The translations under genes were made by a program, and so were the position numbers. The notes beneath the pieces were generated by a model. That model made no database searches and was not told where the DNA came from. It saw only the letters and a program-made list of their open reading frames with translations. DNA of 64,000 bases from an uncultured Alphaproteobacteria bacterium (GTDB lineage Bacteria > Pseudomonadota > Alphaproteobacteria > CAAHEQ01 > UBA3637): positions 66,484 to 130,483 of the forward strand of contig CALXUR010000002.1 in assembly GCA_944391735.1 (NCBI GenBank), in the 5' to 3' direction. Below, in pieces: positions 45,728-52,910 of the stretch. The stretch's first letter is position 1. Every line of letters begins with the position of its first letter.

Positions 45728-47398
45728 TTAGGAGCATTTCTTTGTCCCGGCATCCCATGTCCCACGACACGTTTCACACTTCTCTTGGGTGTTCAAGCTA
45801 CCGGAACTTAAACTCATTGGACATCTATAACAATAGCTTCCATCCATATACCGTGGTATGCTACTGCCCTCACACTTGTCACATTCGGCCTCGGTCGCTT
45901 GTTGGCCATATGAATCGCTGCAGCTCCAGCAATAGCCATTGGTATCCTGGAACTGATTCACCCCACAATCAGCTAAAGCACAATATCCATTCTCTAACAA
46001 GACTCGTGGTGTGCTGCTGCCATCACACTTGGCACATTCGGCCTCGGTCGCTTGTTGGCCATATGAATCGCTGCAGCTGCGGCAATGGCCATAAGAATCC
46101 AAAAATCCCTCAGGACAATAGCCTGGCCGAATACAATAACCGTTTCTCATCTCGCGTGGTGTGCTACTGGTATCACACTTGGCACATTCGGCTTTTGTCG
46201 CTGAAGCGCCCCCTGAATAGCTGCAGCTGTAGCAATAGCCATTGGTACCTAAAAATCCCTCAGGACAATAGCCTGGCCGAATACAATAACCGTTTCTCAT
46301 CTCACGTGGGGTGCTACTGTCATCACACTTGGCACATTCGGCTTCTGTCGCTGCCCGACCATATGAATCGCTGCAGCTGTGGCAATCGCCAGTGGTATCC
46401 TGGAACCGATTCACCCCACAATCAGCTAAAGCACAATATCCATTCTCTAACAAGACTCGTGGGGTGCTACTGTCATCACACTTGGCACATTCGGCTTCTG
46501 TCGCTGCCCGACCATATGAATCGCTGCAGCTCCAGCAATAGCCATTGGTATCCTGGAACTGATTCACCCCACAATCAGCTAAAGCACAATATCCATTCTC
46601 TAACAAGACTCGTGGTGTGCTGCTGCCATCACACTTGGCACATTCGGCCGCGGTCGCTTTATAGCCAGATGAATCGCTGCAACGGACGCAAAGGCCATCA
46701 GTAATCACAAATCGCGGTGAACGACTGTCATCACACTTAGAGCACTCTGCAGCATCAACCAGGTCTGAAACTTGCTTATCACAATCATAACAGGTGCCGT
46801 TTTTATTACAGAATTGTGTCATCGAGCAATCATCTCCGGACCAACCGGGCTCACAGAAACATGACGTGCCGTCCCAGGTGCCATGGCCCCAACAATGCTC
46901 TTCATTCGGGTCCGTGGTTTCACCGGCCACAGCACCGCTCTTTAAATCATTGGCAAAGGCAAATAACATCTCGTTATTACCTTCACCACAAACCGTATTG
47001 TCATCAACGGCAACACCATCCAACAAAATAGCCGCCGGCATTTGCCAGTTGATGTCTATGACCTTATCACACACCCCTTGCGGTATATCCGATACCGTTA
47101 AAGTAAAGAAGCGGTCATCCCCATTATAGGCATTGTCGGCCACCACACCATACTTGCCGTTAATACGACCGTTATCGCCGTATTCCGTCAAGTCAATCTC
47201 GTGCCCCGAGATTCGAGCTTGGCTGGAGGTGATGGCGCGTTTGCGCACTTCGTTTAAAATCTCATTGGCATTTCTTTTATCCATAGCCCAACGATAGCCG
47301 GCGACGGCACCGATGGACAAGACGCCCATAATAGCTAATACGCCCAGCATTTCAACCATGCTGCGGCCGGATTCAGTGGTGGGTATATGTTTTTTCAT
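45728..47398 (-). CDS. Prepilin-like protein with tandem cysteine-rich repeats
   Basis: A 556-aa protein. A short 11-residue leader MKKHIPTTESG precedes RSMVEMLGVLAIMGVLSIGAVAG, a type IV prepilin-type helix with Glu at +5. A pilin head (to about residue 165) and an EGF-like segment (CWGHGTWDGTSCFCEPGWSGDDC) are followed by about six cysteine-rich units of 50-51 residues, several nearly identical (SDSYGxxATEAECAKCDxSS..., ending CxSC). Predicted to be processed by a prepilin peptidase and to project a disulfide-rich stalk. AAGGAAAGG precedes the ATG. Paralog of 10644-12431. It lies inside the integrative element but has host-like composition. Confidence 0.8.
   Translation of the reverse strand: MKKHIPTTESGRSMVEMLGVLAIMGVLSIGAVAGYRWAMDKRNANEILNEVRKRAITSSQARISGHEIDLTEYGDNGRINGKYGVVADNAYNGDDRFFTLTVSDIPQGVCDKVIDINWQMPAAILLDGVAVDDNTVCGEGNNEMLFAFANDLKSGAVAGETTDPNEEHCWGHGTWDGTSCFCEPGWSGDDCSMTQFCNKNGTCYDCDKQVSDLVDAAECSKCDDSRSPRFVITDGLCVRCSDSSGYKATAAECAKCDGSSTPRVLLENGYCALADCGVNQFQDTNGYCWSCSDSYGRAATEAECAKCDDSSTPRVLLENGYCALADCGVNRFQDTTGDCHSCSDSYGRAATEAECAKCDDSSTPREMRNGYCIRPGYCPEGFLGTNGYCYSCSYSGGASATKAECAKCDTSSTPREMRNGYCIRPGYCPEGFLDSYGHCRSCSDSYGQQATEAECAKCDGSSTPRVLLENGYCALADCGVNQFQDTNGYCWSCSDSYGQQATEAECDKCEGSSIPRYMDGSYCYRCPMSLSSGSLNTQEKCETCRGTWDAGTKKCS
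45890..46680 (-). repeat. DNA-level tandem repeat array, about 150-153 bp per unit
   Basis: About five units with long identical stretches (for example the segment encoding RVLLENGYCALADCGVN occurs three times and REMRNGYCIRPGYCPEGFL twice). The two sub-types alternate in a mosaic (RVLL, RVLL, REMR, REMR, RVLL), the pattern expected from unequal recombination or conversion. Confidence 0.8.
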
Positions 47399-47531
47399 TT
47401 TTTTTCCTTTCCTTTTCCCCAGTTTTCTTACAAAGATCTAACATCGCATTCACTTCGCGAGGATTGGTAAAAACCTCTCCATGATCTGCAACCCGTTTTT
47501 TTGATACAATTTGGTCTGATATTCTATTCAT
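47373..47531 (-). pseudogene. N-terminal fragment of an N6-adenine DNA methyltransferase
   Basis: Frame from ATG 47531 begins MNRISDQIVSKKRVADHG, continues EVFTNPREVNAMLDL, and then loses similarity and runs into the prepilin gene start. The 'KKRVxDHGEVFTxxxxVxxMLDL' opening is characteristic of a family of large restriction-linked adenine methyltransferases. Everything after about residue 36 (SAM-binding and catalytic motifs) is missing. Confidence 0.55.
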
Positions 47532-47566
47532 AAACCACCGATTTTGTAGGTTTTTTCGGTGGTTTA
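47531..47566. repeat. 11-bp perfect inverted repeat
   Basis: TAAACCACCGA (47531-47541) and TCGGTGGTTTA (47556-47566) around a 14-nt loop, immediately upstream of the methyltransferase fragment. Could be a controller box, a terminator or a recombinase site. Confidence 0.45.
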
Positions 47567-47577
47567 GATGGAAAAGC

Positions 47578-47606
47578 TTGCATTCCTTAATTTAATTAAA
47601 TATAAT
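47578..47606 (+). promoter_or_regulatory. Putative distal promoter of the serine recombinase
   Basis: TTGCAT (47578-47583), 17-bp spacer, TATAAT (47601-47606), about 155 bp before the recombinase ATG. Confidence 0.6.
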
Positions 47607-47657
47607 GACCGAAAGAGTAAAATTAGGGAAGCTAATTTCGTGTTGTTTTGATGTATC

Positions 47658-47694
47658 AAATAGACGGTGATATATGTATAGCGTCTATTTTTAG
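47658..47694 (+). terminator. Terminator-like hairpin in the recombinase leader
   Basis: AAATAGACG (47658-47666) and CGTCTATTT (47682-47690) with five T at the end, between the two promoters. It would stop transcripts from the distal promoter unless relieved. Confidence 0.5.
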
Positions 47695-47704
47695 CAGTGA
47701 TTTT

Positions 47705-47731
47705 TTAACAATTTTTAGTAGTTCTTATAAT
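47705..47731 (+). promoter_or_regulatory. Putative proximal promoter of the serine recombinase
   Basis: TTAACA (47705-47710), 15-bp spacer, TATAAT (47726-47731), about 30 bp before the ATG; the short spacer may make it weak. Confidence 0.4.
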
Positions 47732-47762
47732 GGTGTTTAACAACTTTTATAAGGATTTTACG

Positions 47763-48362
47763 ATGATTTACGCATATATCAGGGTCAGTACAGACAAACA
47801 AAATACAGCCAACCAACAGCATGAACTTTTAACTTTTTCAAATGAAAACAATATCCAGATCAATAAATGGGTTGAAGAACAAATATCCTCTCGAAAGCAT
47901 TTAAATGAACGGAAGTTAGGCAAATTATTAAAGCGTCTTAAAAAAGGCGATATTCTGATTGCAACCGAACTATCCAGACTGGGACGCAACTTATTGGAAG
48001 TTATGAGTATTTTACAAAATTGTCTTGAAAAAGGCTGTCAAGTATGGACTTTGAAAGAAAATTATCACTTAGGTGCTGATATTCAAAGCAAATTACTGGC
48101 CGTTGTTTTTTCAATTGCCAGCGAAATTGAACGACAGCTTATTTCCGAAAGAACAAAAAATTCATTAAAACGCTTAAAAGATGAAGGCAAACACTTAGGA
48201 CGTCCTTATGGCTTTTCATATCAAAAATTAAAAAAGAAAGATAAAAAAATCAAAGAACTATTAAATAAAAATGTATCAAAAGCCGAAATTGCCAGACTGA
48301 TGGACTGTTCTTGGATTACACTTCATAGGTACATCAGGTCTGAAAACATTTTGCCACATTAA
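47763..48362 (+). CDS. Serine recombinase (resolvase/DNA invertase)
   Basis: A 199-aa small serine recombinase. Catalytic Ser9 in IRVSTDKQNT, the Arg motif TELSRLGRNLLEVM, the linking helix EIERQLISERTKNSLKRLKDEGKHLGRPYG and a C-terminal helix-turn-helix (NVSKAEIARLMDCSWITLHRYI). The layout is that of Hin/Gin and the Mpi-type master invertases that switch surface genes in gut bacteria. AAGGA precedes the ATG at 47763. It is divergent from the prepilin-like gene, 364 bp away. Confidence 0.9.
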   Translation: MIYAYIRVSTDKQNTANQQHELLTFSNENNIQINKWVEEQISSRKHLNERKLGKLLKRLKKGDILIATELSRLGRNLLEVMSILQNCLEKGCQVWTLKENYHLGADIQSKLLAVVFSIASEIERQLISERTKNSLKRLKDEGKHLGRPYGFSYQKLKKKDKKIKELLNKNVSKAEIARLMDCSWITLHRYIRSENILPH

Positions 48363-48454
48363 ATTCTTTCTAATCCCAGTGTTTTTTTGCGTACTTTTTA
48401 AGGCGCTTACGACATAATAAGTATATGAAACATCAAGCGAAAAGGAGTTTTAAT

Positions 48455-48907
48455 ATGGTTAAATACGTTGTGACAGACCCTTGTTATTTATTAAATGATG
48501 AACTTTGGTCAAAATGCTGTAAACACGTCAGAGATTGGGCAAAATTTAATGAATTGATTGAAAAATGCCTATATATGCGAACCGGTTATCCTGCCTATGT
48601 TTGCGAAACAGGTTTTGGCGACTGGACAAACAGACTTTATGGTGAAAATGTCACACAACCTGAATTTTTTGCTGATTCTGGTATGGTTTGCGTTTGCAGA
48701 TTAACACCTCACCTTGAAGAACACTTGCAAAACACATATCAAACAGATTGTTTTATTGGTGCAGCTGTTTTTGAAGCATCCGAAAACATTGAAGTTAAAT
48801 TCAACCGAGATGACATTCAATGGACCGTTGTTGAAATTAAAGACAAAGAAACCGGCAATTTTATTAAATCAATGGATCCAATGACTGATGAAGATGAGGA
48901 TGAATAG
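48455..48907 (+). CDS. Uncharacterised small acidic protein with DPCY motif
   Basis: A 150-aa soluble protein beginning MVKYVVTDPCYLLNDELWSKC. The 'VVTDPCYxxxxxxW' opening is seen in uncharacterised proteins of phages and mobile elements of gut bacteria. Eight Cys and an acidic tail (DEDEDE). No catalytic motif is evident. AAAAGGAG precedes the ATG at 48455. Last gene of the element. Confidence 0.5.
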   Translation: MVKYVVTDPCYLLNDELWSKCCKHVRDWAKFNELIEKCLYMRTGYPAYVCETGFGDWTNRLYGENVTQPEFFADSGMVCVCRLTPHLEEHLQNTYQTDCFIGAAVFEASENIEVKFNRDDIQWTVVEIKDKETGNFIKSMDPMTDEDEDE

Positions 48908-49210
48908 AAAAATCAAATAAAAAAGACTTCTTTTTTTAATTATGGACAGATTTTTTTCCTCTCCCGATAAAATTTAACAATTTAAAGCCAATTTTTAAGC
49001 GAATGATTGCAAAAAGGTGGATATTCATACTGCCATCGGCTCCAAATCTTGCCTGTTTTTTTATCGGGATGACAAAAAAAGGCTTACATCTATCCTTTTT
49101 TGATATATAATAAACATGTGATTTGATTGTGATGCAAACTGTGTAATTTTGGAATGCAACAAGTTAAAAAGTGTAAGAAAAATCAAGGCTTATTTATAAA
49201 ATGGATTGAA
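48908..49210. other. Right end of the element, no gene
   Basis: AT-rich gap between the last gene and attR. It contains one copy of a 21-bp direct repeat (48993-49013) shared with 50791-50811 and a TATAAT-like tract near 49105. No intact ORF. Confidence 0.5.
48993..49013 (+). repeat. 21-bp direct repeat, copy 1
   Basis: Begins TTTTAAGCGAATG and is identical over 21 bp to 50791-50811, so copies flank attR and the AbiE module. A shorter relative (GATTTTAAGCGA) is at about 33175. Confidence 0.7.
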
Positions 49211-49227
49211 TCCGGCTTTCCGCACCA
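49211..49227 (+). repeat. attR: 17-bp duplicate of the tRNA-Leu 3' end
   Basis: TCCGGCTTTCCGCACCA, identical to 38329-38345; the 8 bp before it match the tRNA at 5 positions. The original tRNA-Leu terminator follows. Confidence 0.85.
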
Positions 49228-49231
49228 AATT

Positions 49232-49264
49232 AAAAACAGCCGATTCATAAAGTCGGCTGTTTTT
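49232..49264 (+). terminator. Displaced original terminator of tRNA-Leu
   Basis: AAAAACAGCCGA ... TCGGCTGTTTTT stem 5 bp after attR, separated from its tRNA by the element. Confidence 0.8.
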
Positions 49265-49399
49265 GTTATACGGATGGTTTCAGGTAAAACATTATATTGA
49301 AATCGTGTATCATCCAAATATCAAATAAAGTTTAGCAGAATCATTTATTTCTTTATAAAAAGAACGTATCATGATATAATAAAGATAAGAGGAGGCATT

Positions 49400-49843
49400 A
49401 TGTCAGACGACTTTTTATTGAACCCATATTTATTTTTACCGCAACTGATTCGGGAAAAGTTTTATGTCGGTGGATGGTCCGCGGCTGTTTTTTGGGAATT
49501 AACGGATGATTTTCCGTTAGATATTTGGGTTATGTCGGAAACACCTCTTCCCAAAATATATCAACATGAAAACATAATCATTCGGAGTTTTCCCGTTTCG
49601 ACGGATGCTTTTGAGGGAACTGTGGAAAAGGAAAAAGGAGTATTGATATCCGATATTCATCAGACAGCCCTTGATGCGTTGTTGTATCCGATGGCTTTCG
49701 GGGGAATTCAATCTGCTCTGCAGGTATGGGAAAATTATAAAGCCCACCCATCGAAAGATATAAAGAAGATAATGTCTCATGCCTATAAAAGCGGAGATAA
49801 AAAAGTAATTTCTTTTTTGTTAAAGGAGTTTGCGAATGATTGA
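49400..49843 (+). CDS. AbiEi-like antitoxin
   Basis: A 147-aa protein similar to the C-terminal part of AbiEi antitoxins: FYVGGWSAAVFWELTDDFPLDIWVMSET, then GVLISDIHQTALDALLYPMAFGGIQSAL. The usual N-terminal winged helix-turn-helix, which autoregulates the operon, is absent, so the protein is shorter than the family. GAGGAGG precedes the ATG. It overlaps the toxin gene by 8 bp. Confidence 0.75.
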   Translation: MSDDFLLNPYLFLPQLIREKFYVGGWSAAVFWELTDDFPLDIWVMSETPLPKIYQHENIIIRSFPVSTDAFEGTVEKEKGVLISDIHQTALDALLYPMAFGGIQSALQVWENYKAHPSKDIKKIMSHAYKSGDKKVISFLLKEFAND

Positions 49844-50780
49844 ACGTAAAGAGTTGGCGGCTATATCCCGCAAAATTGGGATTCACGCAGAAATTATTGA
49901 GCGAGATTACATGATTGGCATATTGGTTGACGCCTTTCGTCAGGTCATACCCGATGACTTTGCTTTTCATGGCGGTTCTTGTAAAAATAAGGCATATAAC
50001 GGCTTTCCTGGATTATATGATAATAACGAAATTGAAACCTATTTTTCGACAAATCGCTTTTCAACCGATATAGATGCATGGTTAAATCCTAAATTGGCGA
50101 CTCAGGATCGGGTACGGGACATTATGGCACAAGTTTCTTTTGTCGTGAAAAAAGATTTTGGTATCAATATTCCTATTTCTTCCATTGATATAAAGGAAAA
50201 CAGAGGGCCTACGGCGCATCCTTTACCAATACCACGATTAGATGTCCGCCTGCCCTATTTAGGTCCCATGACGGGTGGAAATACGAAATTTCAACCGACA
50301 AAGGTTAAAATTGCCTTTGGACCCAATGAAGGCCCCGTTTTACAGACAACGACGCAATTAATTTATCATCCCTATACAGATAAGGGAGAGAAGGTTTTAT
50401 CGGCACGGTGTTTTTCTTATCCTGAATTATTTGCCAACAAATTATTTGCATTATACAATCGGCACAAAGCGAAAGATTTATACGATTTAACCTCTTTGGC
50501 TCAAAAATATGATATAAAGCCATACTATGCGGATATTCAAAAGGTATTAGAAATCAAAAAAGAGCGGTGGAAAAAGGTATTACCTCAACAACCGAAGGAT
50601 TTGCTGGAGGCACGCCAAGGGGCTCAAGCAGAATGGAAAACGGAAATGCCGAGTTTAATTAAATCGTTTGGTTGTTTTGAGGATGCCTGGCAACAATTTG
50701 AATCAATTTTCCTGGAAATGCAATCAATACGACAAAGACAAGCGAAGTGTCTTTTACATAATCATGCTTTAGAACGATAG
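49836..50780 (+). CDS. AbiEii-like nucleotidyltransferase toxin
   Basis: A 314-aa protein of the AbiEii/AbiGii family, the toxin of type IV-style abortive-infection systems, proposed to transfer nucleotides to tRNA. The NTase signature is FAFHGGSCKNKAYNG followed by NRFSTDIDAWLNP (GGS and DID), and the family motif ELFANKLFALYNRHKAKDLYDL is intact. The insertion between GGS and the DID motif is longer than usual. AAAGGAG precedes the ATG at 49836. Together with the antitoxin it forms a phage-defence module beside attR. Confidence 0.82.
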   Translation: MIERKELAAISRKIGIHAEIIERDYMIGILVDAFRQVIPDDFAFHGGSCKNKAYNGFPGLYDNNEIETYFSTNRFSTDIDAWLNPKLATQDRVRDIMAQVSFVVKKDFGINIPISSIDIKENRGPTAHPLPIPRLDVRLPYLGPMTGGNTKFQPTKVKIAFGPNEGPVLQTTTQLIYHPYTDKGEKVLSARCFSYPELFANKLFALYNRHKAKDLYDLTSLAQKYDIKPYYADIQKVLEIKKERWKKVLPQQPKDLLEARQGAQAEWKTEMPSLIKSFGCFEDAWQQFESIFLEMQSIRQRQAKCLLHNHALER

Positions 50781-50790
50781 AATATAGCGA

Positions 50791-50811
50791 TTTTAAGCGA
50801 ATGATTGCAAA
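50791..50811 (+). repeat. 21-bp direct repeat, copy 2
   Basis: Identical to 48993-49013; lies 10 bp after the AbiEii-like stop. Confidence 0.7.
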
Positions 50812-50903
50812 GATAGGAGTCATTTATTATCTGATGAAGATATTTTTTCCTCTTGATTTTCGGGTTTAAAAGCAATATTCTTGTAAAAAACAAGGAGACA
50901 AAA

Positions 50904-51503
50904 ATGAGTACACTTCAAGAAGCAATCCGTCAACGGCGGACTTATTATACGATTTCCAAAGAAAGCCCGGTGGCGGATCAAGAGTTGATTCACCTGATTG
51001 AAACGGCTTTAATGCATACACCTTCGGCGTTTAATATGCAGAGTGCGCGGTTGGTTTTACTGTTGGGTAAAAACCATGATTTATTTTGGGAAAACACATT
51101 AAAGATGTTAAAGCCGCTTGTCCCGGAGGAGAGAGTATCTGCTACAGAGGAAAAAATTGCCGGATTTGCGGCCGGCTATGGGACAATTTTGTTTTTTGAT
51201 GATACCAAAACGGTTCAAAAATATGCTCGGCAATTCAAACTCTATCAAGATAATTTTCCGATATGGGCGCAACAAGCAAATGGTATGTTGCAATCAAATA
51301 TATGGATGTTGTTAGAGGATGCAGGATTGGGTGCCTCTTTGCAGCATTATAATCCCGTTATTGATGACAGTGTGCATAAAATTTGGGACATACCTGAGGA
51401 TTGGCAACTGATAGCCCAAATGCCTTTCGGAAAACCAACAGCTTTACCGGGAGATAAGGAATTTATGCCGATTGAAAAAAGAATCAAGGTTTTTGGAAAA
51501 TAG
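50904..51503 (+). CDS. Nitroreductase family protein
   Basis: A 199-aa flavin-dependent oxidoreductase of the Frm2/HBN1-like branch. The N-terminal RQRRTYYTISKESPV, the segment MHTPSAFNMQSARLVLLLG and the C-terminal GLGASLQHYNP ... AQMPFGKP match that subgroup, which reduces nitro compounds with NAD(P)H. AAGGAGA precedes the ATG at 50904. alr starts 8 bp downstream, so the two are probably cotranscribed. Confidence 0.88.
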   Translation: MSTLQEAIRQRRTYYTISKESPVADQELIHLIETALMHTPSAFNMQSARLVLLLGKNHDLFWENTLKMLKPLVPEERVSATEEKIAGFAAGYGTILFFDDTKTVQKYARQFKLYQDNFPIWAQQANGMLQSNIWMLLEDAGLGASLQHYNPVIDDSVHKIWDIPEDWQLIAQMPFGKPTALPGDKEFMPIEKRIKVFGK

Positions 51504-51511
51504 AGGCTTAT

Positions 51512-52609
51512 ATGTTTGTTCGCCCCCGATTAGATATTAATTTAAGCCGTATTTTGGAAAATTATATTTGCTTTTCAAACGCAAAGACAAATCCCGATAC
51601 GCAAATGGGGGCGGTTGTTAAGGATAATGCCTATGGATTAGGTGATCAGGCGGTTGCGGACATACTTTATAATCAAGGTGGATGTCGTATTTTCTTTGTG
51701 GCTCATGGGTTTGAGGGGCATCGGGTCAGATCGGTGGCTCCGCACGCCGATATCTATGTATTACAAGGGCCGGGAAAAGAAGACATAAAGTACTTTGCCG
51801 AGGATAATTTAATTCCGGTGATCGCCTCCCCTGCCCAACTGTCATTTTGGAATCGGGAGAAACCGAATCGTCAAAAACCGGCTATTCAAATTGAAACCGG
51901 ACTCAATCGATTGGGATTTCGTTTGTGTGATATAGAGGCTCTATCTGAACCCGAAAGAAATCAGTTCGGATTGGTGTTGTCTCATCTGGCTTGTGCCGAT
52001 GAACCGGCGCATATCATGAATCAAAAACAACTGGATATGTTTCAGAAACTAACCTCCTTTTTCCCTAAAGCCCAACTGTCTTTATCGGCTTCGGACGGGT
52101 TTATGTTGGGTGCGGCATATCAGTTTGACATTGTGCGTTTGGGGGCGGTTTTATATGGATTAAATCCTGTTCCGGGATTTTCCTTGAAAAGTCGGAATGT
52201 AATTCAAGTAACTGCGCCGATTTTACAGATAGCCGATGTGTATCCCGGGGATTGTATCGGCTATGGTGCGGATCATATTGTGGACAAGCCCGGCAAAATT
52301 GCCATTGTTTCTATCGGTTACGGGGACGGTGTTTTCAGGAGCTTTTATCCGAAAGGAAAGGTTTGGTTTGAATCGGACGGGCAAATGTTTGGGGCTCCGA
52401 TGATCGGTCGGGTATCCATGGATAACCTGATTTGTGACGTCAGCCAGATACCGACGGATATTTTAAATAAAAGTCAGTATGTTACATTAATCAATGATTA
52501 TTATACCGCAGATGATTTCGGTGCGGATGCAGGCACAATCGGATATGAAGTCATCAGTGCTTTGGGGCATGGTATCCGTTTTATTCGAACATATTCATCA
52601 AAATTTTAA
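51512..52609 (+). CDS. alr: Alanine racemase
   Basis: PLP enzyme (365 aa) that makes D-alanine for peptidoglycan. The PLP Lys is in GAVVKDNAYGLG near residue 38 and the catalytic Tyr in VSIGYGDGVFRSF; FGAPMIGRVSMDNLICDVS is the C-terminal signature. The start is an ATG at 51512 without a strong ribosome-binding site, closely following the nitroreductase. Confidence 0.95.
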   Translation: MFVRPRLDINLSRILENYICFSNAKTNPDTQMGAVVKDNAYGLGDQAVADILYNQGGCRIFFVAHGFEGHRVRSVAPHADIYVLQGPGKEDIKYFAEDNLIPVIASPAQLSFWNREKPNRQKPAIQIETGLNRLGFRLCDIEALSEPERNQFGLVLSHLACADEPAHIMNQKQLDMFQKLTSFFPKAQLSLSASDGFMLGAAYQFDIVRLGAVLYGLNPVPGFSLKSRNVIQVTAPILQIADVYPGDCIGYGADHIVDKPGKIAIVSIGYGDGVFRSFYPKGKVWFESDGQMFGAPMIGRVSMDNLICDVSQIPTDILNKSQYVTLINDYYTADDFGADAGTIGYEVISALGHGIRFIRTYSSKF

Positions 52610-52659
52610 AAATTGATATTGCTTTTTGAAAAAAAATGTGCATAATGAAACTTGTTCAT

Positions 52660-52733
52660 TGGGCTATCGTCTAATGGTAGGACAGCGGATTCTGATTCCG
52701 TCAGTCTTGGTTCGAGTCCAGGTAGCCCAGCCA
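52660..52733 (+). tRNA. tRNA-Gln(CTG)
   Basis: Acceptor TGGGCTA/TAGCCCA, anticodon loop TTCTGAT (anticodon CTG), T-arm CTTGGTTCGAGTCCAGG and encoded CCA. Confidence 0.95.
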
Positions 52734-52737
52734 AATC

Positions 52738-52767
52738 AAAAAGACGTCATTTGGACGTCTTTTTTTG
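52738..52767 (+). terminator. Terminator of tRNA-Gln
   Basis: AAAAAGACGTC and GACGTCTTTTT stem with further T, 5 bp after the tRNA. Confidence 0.85.
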
Positions 52768-52910
52768 GAATTATTATTTAAGGTCCCTTTATCTATTTTA
52801 TCTTCTGTTTTTATTTTATCAAAAGTTATTGAAAAATCAAATTATTTTTTTCATTTGTCATTTGATCGTTTTGTGATATACTGATATTATAATTGTAAAG
52901 GAGCCGGGAA

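Larger units (their letters stand above)
38346..49227. mobile_element. 10.9-kb integrative element in tRNA-Leu(TAA)
   Basis: Bounded by a 17-bp direct repeat of the tRNA 3' end. A tyrosine integrase gene is next to attL. Contents are AT-rich and accessory: zinc-ribbon protein, C5 methyltransferase, HUH Rep, Fic, a small protein, serine recombinase and an unknown. Both ends have a terminator directly after the CCA (38349-38376 and 49232-49264). No relaxase, coupling protein or phage structural gene is present, so it resembles a mobilisable or satellite-type element and not a full ICE or prophage. Confidence 0.8.

Noticed and set aside
45890..46680. Possible CRISPR array because of regularly spaced repeats
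   Set aside because: Units are about 150 bp, in frame, and encode a conserved cysteine pattern; no short repeats with unique spacers and no cas genes.
45652..46704. Long plus-strand ORF (350 aa) with repeated HTWHIRLLSL-type segments
   Set aside because: It is the antisense of the repeat array in the prepilin-like gene; its repeats mirror the coding strand and it has no ribosome-binding site.
38346..49227. Reading the island as a prophage or a complete ICE
   Set aside because: No capsid, terminase, tail, relaxase, coupling protein or type IV secretion genes are present.
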